DNA from: Streptomyces sp. CGMCC 4.7035
GTDB lineage: Bacteria > Actinomycetota > Actinomycetes > Streptomycetales > Streptomycetaceae
Reading direction: 5' to 3'
Length of the DNA: 64,000 bases
Assembly (NCBI RefSeq): GCF_031583065.1
Contig: NZ_CP134053.1
Span: forward strand, 6,303,001-6,367,000
Part shown: positions 22,967-31,770 of the stretch, in pieces
How positions within the stretch are numbered: position 1 is the first letter of the stretch
Layout: each line of letters begins with the position of its first letter
Notes under the pieces: model-generated
Seen by the model: the letters and a program-made list of their open reading frames with translations, nothing else
What the model was told of the DNA's origin: nothing
Database searches by the model: none
Made by a program: the position numbers and the translations under genes

Positions 22967-24706
22967 ATGACGCACACGACGAACGACCAGCCCGCACGGA
23001 GGCCGTCCGGCGCGATCGTGCCGGTGCTCGCCTTCGCGGGCATCGTTGTCGCGGTGATGCAGACCCTGCTCGTCCCGGTCATCAAGGATCTGCCTCAGCT
23101 GCTGAGCACCTCGCCCAGCAACGCCACCTGGGTCCTGACCTCGACCCTTCTCTCCGGCGCCGTGGCCACGCCGATCATGGGCCGCCTCGGCGACCTCTAC
23201 GGCAAGCGGCGGATGCTGCTCGCCAGCCTGGCCGTGATGGTGGTCGGCGCGCTGATCAGCGGTCTCACCAGCGCCGTCCTGCCGATGATCGTCGGCCGTA
23301 CGCTCCAGGGCTTCGCGATGGGCGCGATCCCGCTCGGCATCGGCCTGATGCGCGACATGCTGCCGCGCGAGCGGCTCGGCTCCGCGATGGCCTTGATGAG
23401 CTCCTCGATCGGCGTCGGCGGCGGACTCGCGCTGCCCGCCGCGGCCCTGATCGCCCAGCACGCGAACTGGCACGCCCTGTTCTTCGGCGCCGCCGGACTC
23501 GGCGCCCTCTCGATCATCCTCACCCTCCTCGTCGTGCCGGAGTCCCCGGCCCGCGCCGAGGGCTCCTTCGACGTGCTCGGCGCGCTCGGCCTGTCCGCCG
23601 GTCTGGTCCTGCTCCTGCTGCCGATCACCAAGGGCAGCGACTGGGGCTGGACGTCAGGCACCACGCTCGGCCTGTTCGCGGCCTCCGCGGTCGTCCTCGT
23701 CCTGTGGGGCCTGCTGGAGCTGCGCGTGAGCGCACCGCTCGTCGACCTGCGCACCACCGCCCGCCGCGAGGTGCTGCTCACCAACCTCGCCTCGATCATG
23801 GTCGGCGTCTCGTTCTACGTCGTCTCGCTCGTCCTGCCGCAGCTGCTCCAGCTGCCCACCGCCACCGGCTACGGCCTCGGCCAGTCGATGGTCGTCGCGG
23901 GCCTGCTCGTGGCGCCGCTCGGCCTGACGATGATGTTCACGGCGCCCGTCTACGCCCGGCTGTCGGCCAAGTACGGCCCCAAGATCACCCTCATCCTCGG
24001 CATGCTGATCATCGCGATCGGCTACGGCGCCGGCCTCGGCCTGATGAGCGCCGCCTGGCAGAGCCTCGTCATCGCGGTGGTCCTGGGCGCCGGCATCGGC
24101 CTCGCCTACTCCTCCCTCCCCGCCCTGATCGTCGGCGCGGTCCCGGCCTCCGAGACGGGCGCGGCCAACGGCCTGAACACCCTGATGCGATCGATCGGCA
24201 CGTCGGTCTCCAGCGCGGTCATCGGCATGGTGCTGGCGAACACCGCCCACCATGTGAACGGCCTCGCCATCCCGACCATGCACGGCTTCCGCGTCTCCTT
24301 CCTGATCGCGACGGGCGCGGTGCTGCTGGGCCTGCTGCTGGCCCTCTTCCTGCCCGGGCAGCGCCCCTCGGCGACGACGCAGCTGCGCGCGAGCAGCGAG
24401 GAGGACGCCAACCTGAAGCGGGCGGACGAGGTGCTGCGCGGTTTCCGCGGCCGTGTCCTGGACGCCGAGGGCACCCCGGTCGCCCGCGCCAAGGTCACGC
24501 TGATCGACCGCCGGGGCCGCCAGGCGGGCGCCACGCTCTCCGGAGAGGACGGCAGCTACGCGCTGACGGTGCCGGCCGAGGGCCCCTACGTCCTGGCCGC
24601 CACGGCCGTGGGCCACGCCCCGCACGCCTCGTCCGCCACCCACGCGGGCGACGACCGCCCGGTGGACCTGGACCTCTCCCTGCCGGGCGAGACGGTCTCC
24701 GCCTGA
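22967..24706 (+). CDS. MFS exporter fused to a carboxypeptidase-regulatory-like domain
   Basis: Residues 1-465 form a 14-helix MFS transporter: GRLGDLYGKRRMLLASL is motif A and ALMSSSIGVGGGLALPAAALIAQHANW is the motif C region. The last 100 residues (FRGRVLDAEGTPVARAKVTL..TLSGEDGSYALTVPAEGPYVLAATAVGHAPH) form a CarboxypepD_reg/SdrD-B-like beta-sandwich, normally an extracellular or accessory fold. Such C-terminal extensions occur in some Streptomyces MFS proteins. GGAGG precedes the ATG. The fused domain would lie on the cytoplasmic face if the helix count is even. The substrate is unknown. It is divergent from the SCP-x thiolase gene. Confidence 0.88.
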   Translation: MTHTTNDQPARRPSGAIVPVLAFAGIVVAVMQTLLVPVIKDLPQLLSTSPSNATWVLTSTLLSGAVATPIMGRLGDLYGKRRMLLASLAVMVVGALISGLTSAVLPMIVGRTLQGFAMGAIPLGIGLMRDMLPRERLGSAMALMSSSIGVGGGLALPAAALIAQHANWHALFFGAAGLGALSIILTLLVVPESPARAEGSFDVLGALGLSAGLVLLLLPITKGSDWGWTSGTTLGLFAASAVVLVLWGLLELRVSAPLVDLRTTARREVLLTNLASIMVGVSFYVVSLVLPQLLQLPTATGYGLGQSMVVAGLLVAPLGLTMMFTAPVYARLSAKYGPKITLILGMLIIAIGYGAGLGLMSAAWQSLVIAVVLGAGIGLAYSSLPALIVGAVPASETGAANGLNTLMRSIGTSVSSAVIGMVLANTAHHVNGLAIPTMHGFRVSFLIATGAVLLGLLLALFLPGQRPSATTQLRASSEEDANLKRADEVLRGFRGRVLDAEGTPVARAKVTLIDRRGRQAGATLSGEDGSYALTVPAEGPYVLAATAVGHAPHASSATHAGDDRPVDLDLSLPGETVSA

Positions 24707-24853
24707 CCCCGCTTCCGCACACCGCACCCCCCGTCGCCCACGCGGCGGGGGGTGCGGCAGCATGGGGCGCCGACAGGTCCGTACGACGTCCCGCGGGGCG
24801 TGCCGTGCGACACCTGCACGCACGTACGAGACCCTTTCGGAAAGGCAGGCCCC

Positions 24854-25555
24854 ATGCCCGCGGCACCCTCCCCCGAGCTCTCGGCTGCGCTCGAGCAGGG
24901 GGGACCCCCATCCGAGATCCTGGCCGCGTTCGAGGCGGCGAAGGGGTTCATGCCCATGGGTGAGGGGCTGGCCCTCTACGCGGCCGCCGTCGAGGCCGGG
25001 CGGCTCGGGCTGCCCCTGCTGGAGGTCGGTACCTACTGCGGGCGCTCCACGATCCTGCTCGCCGACGCGGCCCGCGCCGCCGGGGTCACCGCTCTCACGG
25101 TCGACCACCACCGCGGCAGCGAGGAACAGCAGCCGGGCTGGGAGTACCACGACCCGGAGACCGTCGACCCCGAGATCGGTCTGATGGACACCCTGCCCAC
25201 CTTCCGGCGCACGCTGCACCGGGCGGGCCTGGAGGACCATGTAATCGCGCTCGTCGGCCGTTCGCCGCAGGTGGCCAAGGTCTGGAACAGCCCGCTCGGC
25301 CTCGTGTTCATCGACGGCGGCCACACCGACGAACACGCGAACGCCGACTACGAGGGCTGGGCCCCCCATGTGGCGCACGGCGGGCTGCTCGTCATTCACG
25401 ACGTCTTCCCGGAGCCGGAGGACGAGTTCACCGGCCAGGCCCCTTATCGCGTCTACCTCAGGGCGCTGGAGTCGGGTGAGTTCACGGAGGTCTCGGTGAC
25501 CGACTCGCTGCGTGTCCTGAGGCGAACGGAGGCGAGCGGCCGACCGCGCCGTTAG
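24854..25555 (+). CDS. Class I SAM-dependent methyltransferase
   Basis: A 233-residue protein from ATG 24854. LPLLEVGTYCGRSTILLADAA is the SAM-binding motif I with the GT/E pattern of methyltransferase family 24-like enzymes, GLVFIDGGHTDEHANADYEGW resembles the metal-binding strand, and GGLLVIHDVF follows. This is the Methyltransf_24 type common in Streptomyces; the substrate is not evident. Its codons 4-18 are encoded by a second copy of the interspersed hairpin element (24864-24909), which therefore forms part of the N-terminus. Confidence 0.82.
   Translation: MPAAPSPELSAALEQGGPPSEILAAFEAAKGFMPMGEGLALYAAAVEAGRLGLPLLEVGTYCGRSTILLADAARAAGVTALTVDHHRGSEEQQPGWEYHDPETVDPEIGLMDTLPTFRRTLHRAGLEDHVIALVGRSPQVAKVWNSPLGLVFIDGGHTDEHANADYEGWAPHVAHGGLLVIHDVFPEPEDEFTGQAPYRVYLRALESGEFTEVSVTDSLRVLRRTEASGRPRR
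24864..24909 (+). repeat. Interspersed Streptomyces-type hairpin element, copy 2 (inside the methyltransferase gene)
   Basis: CACCCTCCCCC, GAGCTCTCGGCTGCGCTCGAG and CAGGGGGGACCCCC match, with small changes, the element at 14231-14271 read on the other strand. It lies just after the start codon and is translated as PSPELSAALEQGGPP. Confidence 0.75.
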
Positions 25556-25565
25556 GGTCGCAGGC

Positions 25566-26513
25566 ATGTCGTACGCAGGACCGGACTTCGAACCGCCCCA
25601 GCCGCGCCGCCCCCGGCGCAGGCCGCTGACCCTCGGCGTCGCCGCTCTGGTGCCGGCCGCGCTCGTCGGCTGGCTGGTCTACACGGCGGTGGCCGACGCA
25701 GGCGGCGGGTCGGCCGGCGCGGCGCCCGCGACGAACTCGTCCGCGCTCGGCTCGGCGGCCGCCTCCCCTGCGGACGACGGCAAGCAGCCGGCCGTGTCCC
25801 CCGCACAGACGCCGACCGCCGCCACCAAGTCCGCGACCGGGCCCCTCAAGGGCAAGGTCGTACTGATCGACCCGGGACACAACCCCGGCAACTTCCGGCA
25901 CACCACCGAGATCAACCGCAAGGTGAACATCGGAACGAACCGGAAGGAGTGCGACACCACCGGCACCTCCACCAACTCCGGCTACACCGAAGCCCGGTTC
26001 ACGCTGGACGTGGCGCGCCGGCTGCGGACGATCCTCCAACGGCAGGGCGCCACTGTGAAGTTCACGCAGGACGGCGACCGCCCGTGGGGTCCGTGCGTGG
26101 ACGAGCGGGCGCGGATCGGCAACGAGGCGCACGCGGACGCGGCGATCTCCATCCACGCGGACGGTTCGGCGCAGGGCGACCGCGGCTACCACGTCATCCT
26201 CCCGGCCTCGGTGCACAAGGGTGCCGCGGACACCCGGCCGATCGCCGCTCCCTCGCGCGAACTTGGCGAGCGCATCGCGGGCAGCTTCGTCCGCGTCACC
26301 GGAAGCGCTCCCTCCAACTACGTGGGCAACGGCACCGGTCTCGTCGTACGAAGCGATCTCGGCGGTCTCAATCTGTCAACGGTTCCCAAGGTGTTCATCG
26401 AGTGCGGCAACATGCGCGATAGCAAGGACGCGGCATTGTTGACCAGCGGCGCGTGGCGGCAGAAGGCGGCGCAGGGAATCTCTGAGGGAATCGTGAGTTT
26501 CCTGCGCGGGTAG
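25566..26513 (+). CDS. N-acetylmuramoyl-L-alanine amidase (Amidase_3), membrane-anchored
   Basis: Of 315 residues, about 22-46 form a signal anchor (TLGVAALVPAALVGWLVYTAV), then an Ala/Ser-rich spacer. The Amidase_3 catalytic domain starts at KVVLIDPGHNPGNF with the first zinc His, followed by AAISIHADG with another zinc His, and KVFIECGNMRDSKDA with the catalytic Glu. It cleaves the bond between N-acetylmuramic acid and the peptide stem of peptidoglycan. It starts 10 bases after the methyltransferase gene, so the two may be co-transcribed. Confidence 0.92.
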   Translation: MSYAGPDFEPPQPRRPRRRPLTLGVAALVPAALVGWLVYTAVADAGGGSAGAAPATNSSALGSAAASPADDGKQPAVSPAQTPTAATKSATGPLKGKVVLIDPGHNPGNFRHTTEINRKVNIGTNRKECDTTGTSTNSGYTEARFTLDVARRLRTILQRQGATVKFTQDGDRPWGPCVDERARIGNEAHADAAISIHADGSAQGDRGYHVILPASVHKGAADTRPIAAPSRELGERIAGSFVRVTGSAPSNYVGNGTGLVVRSDLGGLNLSTVPKVFIECGNMRDSKDAALLTSGAWRQKAAQGISEGIVSFLRG

Positions 26514-26671
26514 TGATCACCGGCCGGAACCCGGCGGACACCCTGATCGGTCGGACGATAGTGTCGTCCCTACGATGAGGGGTCACCCCCGCGCTTCACA
26601 CCGCGGCCCGAGGTCGACATGGTGACAGCGACGCCTCCACCGACGACGAGACGACAGACGAAGGACCCGAA

Positions 26672-27436
26672 GTGAATATCCGCTCCCTCACTAGAGGCGA
26701 CGGCGTGGTGATCGGAGCAGCGGTATTGCTGTTCATCGCGTCGTTCCTCAACACGTACACGTACCACGACACCAGCCTTGACAGTAACGCCTGGGACGGG
26801 CTCGGTAGCGGCCTCGGCATCTACATGGGCGGTGTCATCGGGGCCGCACTCGTCGTCGTCAACCGCCTCCTCCCCCAGCCCCGTAAGGTCGCGGGCCTGG
26901 ACCTCGGGACGGTCGGCGCGGCGTTCACGGTCCTCGTCGCGTGGATCATGTTCTGGAACCTTGTGGACGTCCCGTCGCAGTTCAGCGCCGGGGCCGGTCT
27001 CATCCTCGGCTTCATCGCCGCCCTGGTCCTGGCAGGCGCGGTGATCGCCACCCCCCTCGTCCCCGCGCTCGGTGCCGCCCTCATCCCCGCCCCCAAGCCC
27101 CCCACCGCGCAGCCCTACGGCGCGCAGCCGCCGAACGGTTACGGCTACCCGGGCGCCCCCGCCCAGCAGCAGCCCTTCGGTGGACAGCCGCAGCAGGGGC
27201 AGCCGTTCGGCGCGCAGCCGCAGCAGGCTCCGGCGGCGGACTTCTCGCCGTTCTGGTTCGCCGTGCCGGTGCCGCGTCCGCTGTACGCGGAGGACGGCTC
27301 GCCCACGCCGATCGCCGAACTCGCGCCGGGCACCTGGTACTTGGCCGTCGAGCAGCGCGGTGCCGCTCTGGTGGCCCAGACGCAGGACGGCCGCCGTGGC
27401 GTACTGCAGGACACGAGCGGTATCCAGCGCGGCTGA
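26672..27436 (+). CDS. DUF5336-like four-helix membrane protein with Gln/Pro-rich segment
   Basis: The 254-residue product has four predicted membrane helices (from VVIGAAVLLFIASF to ILGFIAALVLAGAVI), then a Pro/Gln/Gly-rich cytoplasmic stretch with repeated QPYGAQPPNGYG, QQPFGGQPQQGQPFGAQPQQ, and a C-terminal globular end ADFSPFWFAVPVPRPL..TWYLAVEQRGAALVAQTQDGRRG. It resembles the DUF5336 membrane proteins of actinobacteria. GTG 26672 has AAGGA 6 bases upstream. No catalytic motif is visible. Confidence 0.7.
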   Translation: MNIRSLTRGDGVVIGAAVLLFIASFLNTYTYHDTSLDSNAWDGLGSGLGIYMGGVIGAALVVVNRLLPQPRKVAGLDLGTVGAAFTVLVAWIMFWNLVDVPSQFSAGAGLILGFIAALVLAGAVIATPLVPALGAALIPAPKPPTAQPYGAQPPNGYGYPGAPAQQQPFGGQPQQGQPFGAQPQQAPAADFSPFWFAVPVPRPLYAEDGSPTPIAELAPGTWYLAVEQRGAALVAQTQDGRRGVLQDTSGIQRG

Positions 27437-27511
27437 ACCCCCTTGCCGTGCGCGGCCCCTCGCCCTTCCGGGCGGGGGGCCGTTGTCGTACAGTCGCAGC
27501 CACCAAAAGAA

Positions 27512-27526
27512 CTGACGGCTCGTCAG
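27512..27526. promoter_or_regulatory. CTGACGGCTCGTCAG palindrome before the LLM oxidoreductase gene
   Basis: The palindrome has CTGACG/CGTCAG arms around a 3-base centre, 22 bases before the start codon. Near-identical palindromes occur before cyp125 (51572) and before the ALDH gene (41841), suggesting a shared regulator other than KstR. Confidence 0.65.
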
Positions 27527-27547
27527 ACATCGGCGGCTGGAGGCGGC

Positions 27548-28558
27548 ATGCGGCTCGGTCTCGCGCTCGGCTACTGGGGTCGCGGTCCCTCGGCGGACCA
27601 CGTCACGCTGGCGCGGGAGGCCGAGCGGCTCGGCTACGACTCCGTGTGGACCGCCGAGTCCTGGGGGTCGGACGCGTTCACCCCGCTGACCTGGATCGCC
27701 GCGCAGACGTCGAGGATCAAGCTGGGCACGGCGGTCGCCCAGATGGCCGCCCGCTCCCCCACCACCACGGCGATGCACGCCCTCACCCTCGACCACCTCT
27801 CCGGCGGGCGCATGCTGCTCGGGCTCGGGCTGTCGGGTCCGCAGGTCGTCGAGGGCTGGTACGGGCGGCCGTTCCCGGCGTCGCCGCTGACCGCGACCCG
27901 GGAGTACGTCGACGTCGTACGGCAAGTACTGCGGCGCGCGGCCCCGGTCGCGCTGGACGGGCGCTTCCACCCCCTGCCCTACCCGGGTCCGGACGGCACC
28001 GGCCTCGGCAAGGCGCTGAAGCCGATCACGCACCCTCTCCGCGCCGACCTGCCGATCCTGCTCGGTGCCGAAGGGCCGAAGAACGTGGCGCAGACGACCC
28101 GGATCGCGGACGGCTGGCTGCCGCTGTACTGGTCACCGACTCGTCCGCAGGTGTACGAGGCGTCGTTGGCGGGGCTCCCGCAGGGCTTCCTCGTCGCCCC
28201 GATGGCTCGGGTGAAGGTGTGCGACGACGTGGCCGAGGGGCTGTTGCCGGTGAAGGTGATGCTCGGCTTCTACATCGGCGGGATGGGGCACGCGGCCCGC
28301 AACTTCCACGCCGACCTCATGGCGCGCATGGGGTACGAGGAAGAAGCGCGCCGGATCCAGCGGCTGTTCCTGGAGGGCCGGCGGGAGGAGGCGGTGCTGG
28401 CCGTGCCCGACGCCTTCGCCGACGAGATCTCACTGGTCGGCCCGCGTGAACGCATCGCGGAGCGCCTGGAGTTGTGGCGCAAGGGTCCGGTGACGGACCT
28501 GCTGGCCCTGGCGCCGGACCCGCACACGCTGCGGGTGCTGGCCGACCTGAACGCGTAG
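27548..28558 (+). CDS. LLM-class F420-dependent oxidoreductase
   Basis: A 336-residue luciferase-like TIM-barrel protein. It begins MRLGLALGYWGRG and continues LAREAERLGYDSVWTAESWGSDAFTPL, the typical F420/FMN-dependent LLM start. AAQTSRIKLGTAVAQM and HLSGGRMLLGLGLSGPQV are conserved. Members use coenzyme F420 or FMN to oxidise or reduce ketones, alcohols or polyketides. A mycobacterial relative, Rv3520c, belongs to the KstR regulon. Here the promoter carries not a KstR box but the CTGACGG palindrome shared with the ALDH and cyp125 promoters. GGAGG precedes the ATG. Confidence 0.88.
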   Translation: MRLGLALGYWGRGPSADHVTLAREAERLGYDSVWTAESWGSDAFTPLTWIAAQTSRIKLGTAVAQMAARSPTTTAMHALTLDHLSGGRMLLGLGLSGPQVVEGWYGRPFPASPLTATREYVDVVRQVLRRAAPVALDGRFHPLPYPGPDGTGLGKALKPITHPLRADLPILLGAEGPKNVAQTTRIADGWLPLYWSPTRPQVYEASLAGLPQGFLVAPMARVKVCDDVAEGLLPVKVMLGFYIGGMGHAARNFHADLMARMGYEEEARRIQRLFLEGRREEAVLAVPDAFADEISLVGPRERIAERLELWRKGPVTDLLALAPDPHTLRVLADLNA

Positions 28559-28584
28559 GCGCTTGAGGTGCCGCGCGGCCCGGG

Positions 28585-29139
28585 TCAGCCCAGTGCGAGC
28601 TGCCTGGCCGTCGGGACCTCGTTCCTGACCCGGACGCCCGCGCTGTTCCCCGCGGCCTTCACCTTGTCGATGACGTCCTTGAAGGATTTCACCGCCGACT
28701 CGTCGCCCTTGCGGAGCTTGGCCGACAGGTCCTTGAGTGCGTCGATGGCCGCGCCGAGCGGGGCGAGGGCCTTTTCGAGGGCGGGGTCACCCTGGGCGCC
28801 GCGCCGGGCCGCCTTGAGCCGGTTGTACGCGAAGGTGCCCGCGAGGCCCGCCTTGACGAGGGTGGCCCTGCGTTCCCTCGCCCCCTTCTTGAACGCCCCC
28901 GCCTTCCACGGCTTCACGATCCACTGGTACGCGGCCCCCGCCGCGAGCCCCGCGTTCGCCGTGAAACGGGCCTTGGCAAACTTCTGCCGCTGCGCCGGGG
29001 TGCTCGGCGCTGGTGTGGCGACCGCGATGTAGGCGGCGGCCTCCTGCGCGGTGCCGCCACCACCGCAGGCGGCGGCGCCGACGAACAGGGTGCTGCAGAG
29101 GGCGAGCGCCACGGCGAGGGAACGTATCGGTGCGGGCAC
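28585..29139 (-). CDS. Putative lipoprotein of unknown function
   Basis: The protein is 184 residues. It opens with a signal peptide, SLAVALALCSTLFVGAAAC, in which the last Cys could be lipidated. The mature part is basic and Ala-rich, with AYQWIVKPWKAGAFKKGARERRATLVKAG and a C-terminal helical region. I do not recognise the family; similar small secreted proteins are frequent in Streptomyces. The start codon is GTG. It is convergent with the LLM gene. Confidence 0.6.
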   Translation of the reverse strand: MPAPIRSLAVALALCSTLFVGAAACGGGGTAQEAAAYIAVATPAPSTPAQRQKFAKARFTANAGLAAGAAYQWIVKPWKAGAFKKGARERRATLVKAGLAGTFAYNRLKAARRGAQGDPALEKALAPLGAAIDALKDLSAKLRKGDESAVKSFKDVIDKVKAAGNSAGVRVRNEVPTARQLALG

Positions 29140-29247
29140 GGGGTCCTCCCGGGTGTCCTCCGCGAACGGGCAGTTCTCCCCGCAGCGTCGCGCCCCGCCC
29201 CCGGCCGCACCACCGGGGGAGGTCCGTTCGGGTTCCGCCCTCGCGGG

Positions 29248-29805
29248 CTATGTGGCCTTGTGGCGCTGATAGTGGCGGGCGACGCGTACCCGGTTGCCGC
29301 AGCGGGTGGCCGAGCACCAGCGGCGGCGCGGATGGGCGGCCAGGAAGAGCATCACGCAGTCGTCGGCCTCGCACTCCCGGATCCGGGTGACCGCCGGATC
29401 GGCCAGCAGTTCGGCGGCGGCCTCCGCGAGCGAGGCGGCCAGCCGCAGGCCCGGTGAGCCGTCGCGCCGGCGCCTGGCGGCCACCGCCGACCCGTTCCAT
29501 GCCAGCTCGGTGATCGCCGGCGCGGCACGCTGTGCCCGGTTGAGCGCCGCCAAGTCGCCGGCCAAGGGCTCCTCGCCTCGGCGGACGTGGTCGAGCGCGC
29601 GGGCGGTGTGTTCCCGTACGGCCTGCACGGCGGCCAGGTCCGCCGCGGTCACCTCCTCGGGCACCTCCTCCGGGAGACGGTCGGCCTGGAGGGCCCACCA
29701 GGCCCGCAGGTCGCCCGGGGTCGCGAGCAGGTCGCCGGCGGTCGGACGGGTGTTGACCAGGTCCAACGCGAGCGGCTCCCCGGTCAACGGCACGAGATCA
29801 CTCAT
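29248..29805 (-). CDS. CGNR zinc-finger transcriptional regulator (ABATE domain)
   Basis: A 185-residue protein from ATG 29805. The N-terminal ABATE domain contains GEPLALDLVNT and LRAWWALQADRL; the C-terminal CGNR zinc finger has CEADDCVMLFLAAHPRRRWCSATRCGNRVRVARHYQRHK. CGNR proteins are usually stress-linked regulators. It is divergently transcribed from the alpha/beta-hydrolase and PPOX genes, across a 94-bp AT-rich region with TAATGATAC and CTAATGCATCC elements, so it likely controls them. Confidence 0.9.
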   Translation of the reverse strand: MSDLVPLTGEPLALDLVNTRPTAGDLLATPGDLRAWWALQADRLPEEVPEEVTAADLAAVQAVREHTARALDHVRRGEEPLAGDLAALNRAQRAAPAITELAWNGSAVAARRRRDGSPGLRLAASLAEAAAELLADPAVTRIRECEADDCVMLFLAAHPRRRWCSATRCGNRVRVARHYQRHKAT

Positions 29806-29899
29806 ACCACTAATGATACATCGGCGGATTGACACGTTAGCCGGAACCGGGTTATACAGGTTGCACCTAATGCATCCACTGGCGAAAAAAGGATTAGCC

Positions 29900-30772
29900 G
29901 TGATGATTCCAGTCGCCCGCACCGTCCACCGCCACCTCAACGTCGACGGCGTCCGCGTCTTCTACCGGGAGTCCCTCCCCGACCGGGCCGACGCGCCCGT
30001 GCTGCTGCTCCTGCACGGCTTTCCGTCCGGTTCCCACCAGTTCCGCCGCCTCATCGACGTGCTCGGCTCGCACTACCGGCTGATCGCCCCGGACTACCCC
30101 GGCTTCGGCCACACTCAGGTCCCGGACGGCTTCACCTACTCCTTCGACCGGCTCGCCGACATCACCGAAGGCTTCGTCCAGCGGCTCGGCCTCGACCGGT
30201 TCGTGATGTACGTCTTCGACTTCGGCGCGCCGATCGGCTTCCGCATCGCCGAACGCCACCCCGAGTGGATCGCGGGACTGGTCGTGCAGAACGGCAACGC
30301 CTACGAGGAAGGGCTCTCGGACGCGGCCCGCGGCCTCATCGGCCTGACCCCCGAGACTCCCGGCGCCGAGGACGCGATCCAGGGCATGCTCACCCTCGCC
30401 GGCACCCGCGGCCAGTACGACACCGGTGTCGCCGACCCCGACCTGATCGCCCCCGACGGCTGGACCCTCGACCAGCACTTCCTGGACCTGCCGGGCCGCA
30501 AGGAGGCCCAGCAGGCACTGATCTTCGACTACCACTCCAATGTCGAGCGCTACGACCACTGGCACGCATGGCTGCGCCGGCACACCCCGCCCACCCTCAT
30601 CACCTGGGGAAGCAACGACCCCTTCTTCCCCGAGCCCGGGGCCCGCGCCTACCTCCGCGACCTGCCCGACGCCGAACTCCACCTCTTCGACACCGGCCAC
30701 TTCGCCCTGGAGACCCATCTGCCGGAGATCGCCCCGCTGATCGCCGACTTCCTCGACCGCGCCTGGAAGTGA
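29900..30772 (+). CDS. Alpha/beta-fold hydrolase with a predicted Asp nucleophile
   Basis: The 290-residue protein has LLLLHGFPSGSHQFRRLI (oxyanion region), APDYPGFGHT, and the nucleophile elbow VMYVFDFGAPIGF, where D107 takes the place of the usual Ser. That is the pattern of haloalkane dehalogenases and epoxide hydrolases. LFDTGHFALETH supplies the catalytic His. GTG 29900 has AAAGGA nearby; ATG 29870 is an alternative. The gene is followed after 10 bases by a PPOX-family gene and is divergent from a CGNR regulator gene. Confidence 0.85.
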   Translation: MMIPVARTVHRHLNVDGVRVFYRESLPDRADAPVLLLLHGFPSGSHQFRRLIDVLGSHYRLIAPDYPGFGHTQVPDGFTYSFDRLADITEGFVQRLGLDRFVMYVFDFGAPIGFRIAERHPEWIAGLVVQNGNAYEEGLSDAARGLIGLTPETPGAEDAIQGMLTLAGTRGQYDTGVADPDLIAPDGWTLDQHFLDLPGRKEAQQALIFDYHSNVERYDHWHAWLRRHTPPTLITWGSNDPFFPEPGARAYLRDLPDAELHLFDTGHFALETHLPEIAPLIADFLDRAWK

Positions 30773-30782
30773 TCGGACCCCG

Positions 30783-31694
30783 ATGAACATCAAGGGCCCC
30801 GTACACGAGGGCGAGCAGGCGATCCAGCGTCAGGCGGGTGAGGGCGGGCCCGGATGGGGCTCACCGATGTTCGGACCCGAGATCCCCCAGGGTTTCGTCC
30901 CGTTCATCCGGGACCAGCGCATGCTGGTGCTCGGCGCGTCCGACGACGACGGCCGTGTCTGGTCGACGGTCGTCGACGGGCCGACGGGTTTCGTCGACCC
31001 GATCGACGAACGGACCGTCGTCATCGACGCGCTCCCCGCGCCCGGTGATCCGCTCCGCGAGGTCTTCCGCACCGAACGGGACATCGGTGTGCTCGCCCTC
31101 CAGCCGCAGACGCGACGCCGGATCCGGATGAACGGACTCGCCAGGCGCGACGGTGACCGCATCGTCATGCGGACCGAGCAGGTGCTGGGCAACTGCCCGA
31201 AGTACCTTCAGACCCGCACGATCAGGGAGACCTCCCCCCGCGAGGCCGGACCGGCCGTGACCGGCGAAGCGCTCAGTGAAGAGCAGCAGCGGTGGATCGA
31301 GGCCGCCGACACGTTCTTCATCGCGAGTCTCTCGCCCGGGCACGGAGCCGACTCCTCGCACCGCGGCGGCATGCCCGGATTCGTCACGGTGGTCAGCCCG
31401 AGCAAGCTCGTCTGGCCGGACTACACCGGCAATCAGTTCTATATGACGCTCGGCAACATGCATCTCCATCCGGCGACCGGCCTGCTCTTCCTGGACTGGG
31501 AGAACGGCCACACCCTGCAGCTGACCGGGCAGGGCCGGATCGACTGGAACCCCGCCGTCGCCCAGAAGTATCCCGGGGCCCTGCGGATGGTCGAGTTCGA
31601 CATCAGCAAGGTGGTGCAGATCGACCGCGCCGTCTCCCTGAGGTGGGAGTTTCACGGATACTCACGGGCCAATCCGCCTGCGCCCACGGACTGA
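30783..31694 (+). CDS. Pyridoxamine 5'-phosphate oxidase-family protein
   Basis: This 303-residue protein contains a split-barrel flavin/F420-binding domain near the middle and end: DRQRML-like RDQRMLVLGASDDDGRVWSTVV, and later ADTFFIASLSPGHGADSSHRGGMPGFV, followed by NQFYMTLGNMHLHPATGLLFLDW. These are the cofactor-binding features of the PPOX superfamily. The FPxxSP-like duplication suggests two half-domains. It probably reduces or binds a small molecule; the gene forms an operon with the upstream hydrolase. Confidence 0.8.
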   Translation: MNIKGPVHEGEQAIQRQAGEGGPGWGSPMFGPEIPQGFVPFIRDQRMLVLGASDDDGRVWSTVVDGPTGFVDPIDERTVVIDALPAPGDPLREVFRTERDIGVLALQPQTRRRIRMNGLARRDGDRIVMRTEQVLGNCPKYLQTRTIRETSPREAGPAVTGEALSEEQQRWIEAADTFFIASLSPGHGADSSHRGGMPGFVTVVSPSKLVWPDYTGNQFYMTLGNMHLHPATGLLFLDWENGHTLQLTGQGRIDWNPAVAQKYPGALRMVEFDISKVVQIDRAVSLRWEFHGYSRANPPAPTD

Positions 31695-31770
31695 CAGAGC
31701 GTGGTGGACCGACGAGCTGCCGGACAGCAGCGCGTCCGCGACGTGCGGCGCCCGGCGCCCCGTGCTCGGA

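Noticed and set aside
29821..29850. KstR-like box near the CGNR/hydrolase divergent region (TTGACACGTTAGCC)
   Set aside because: It lacks the AAC half and does not fit the fixed positions; the promoter is more likely controlled by the CGNR regulator.
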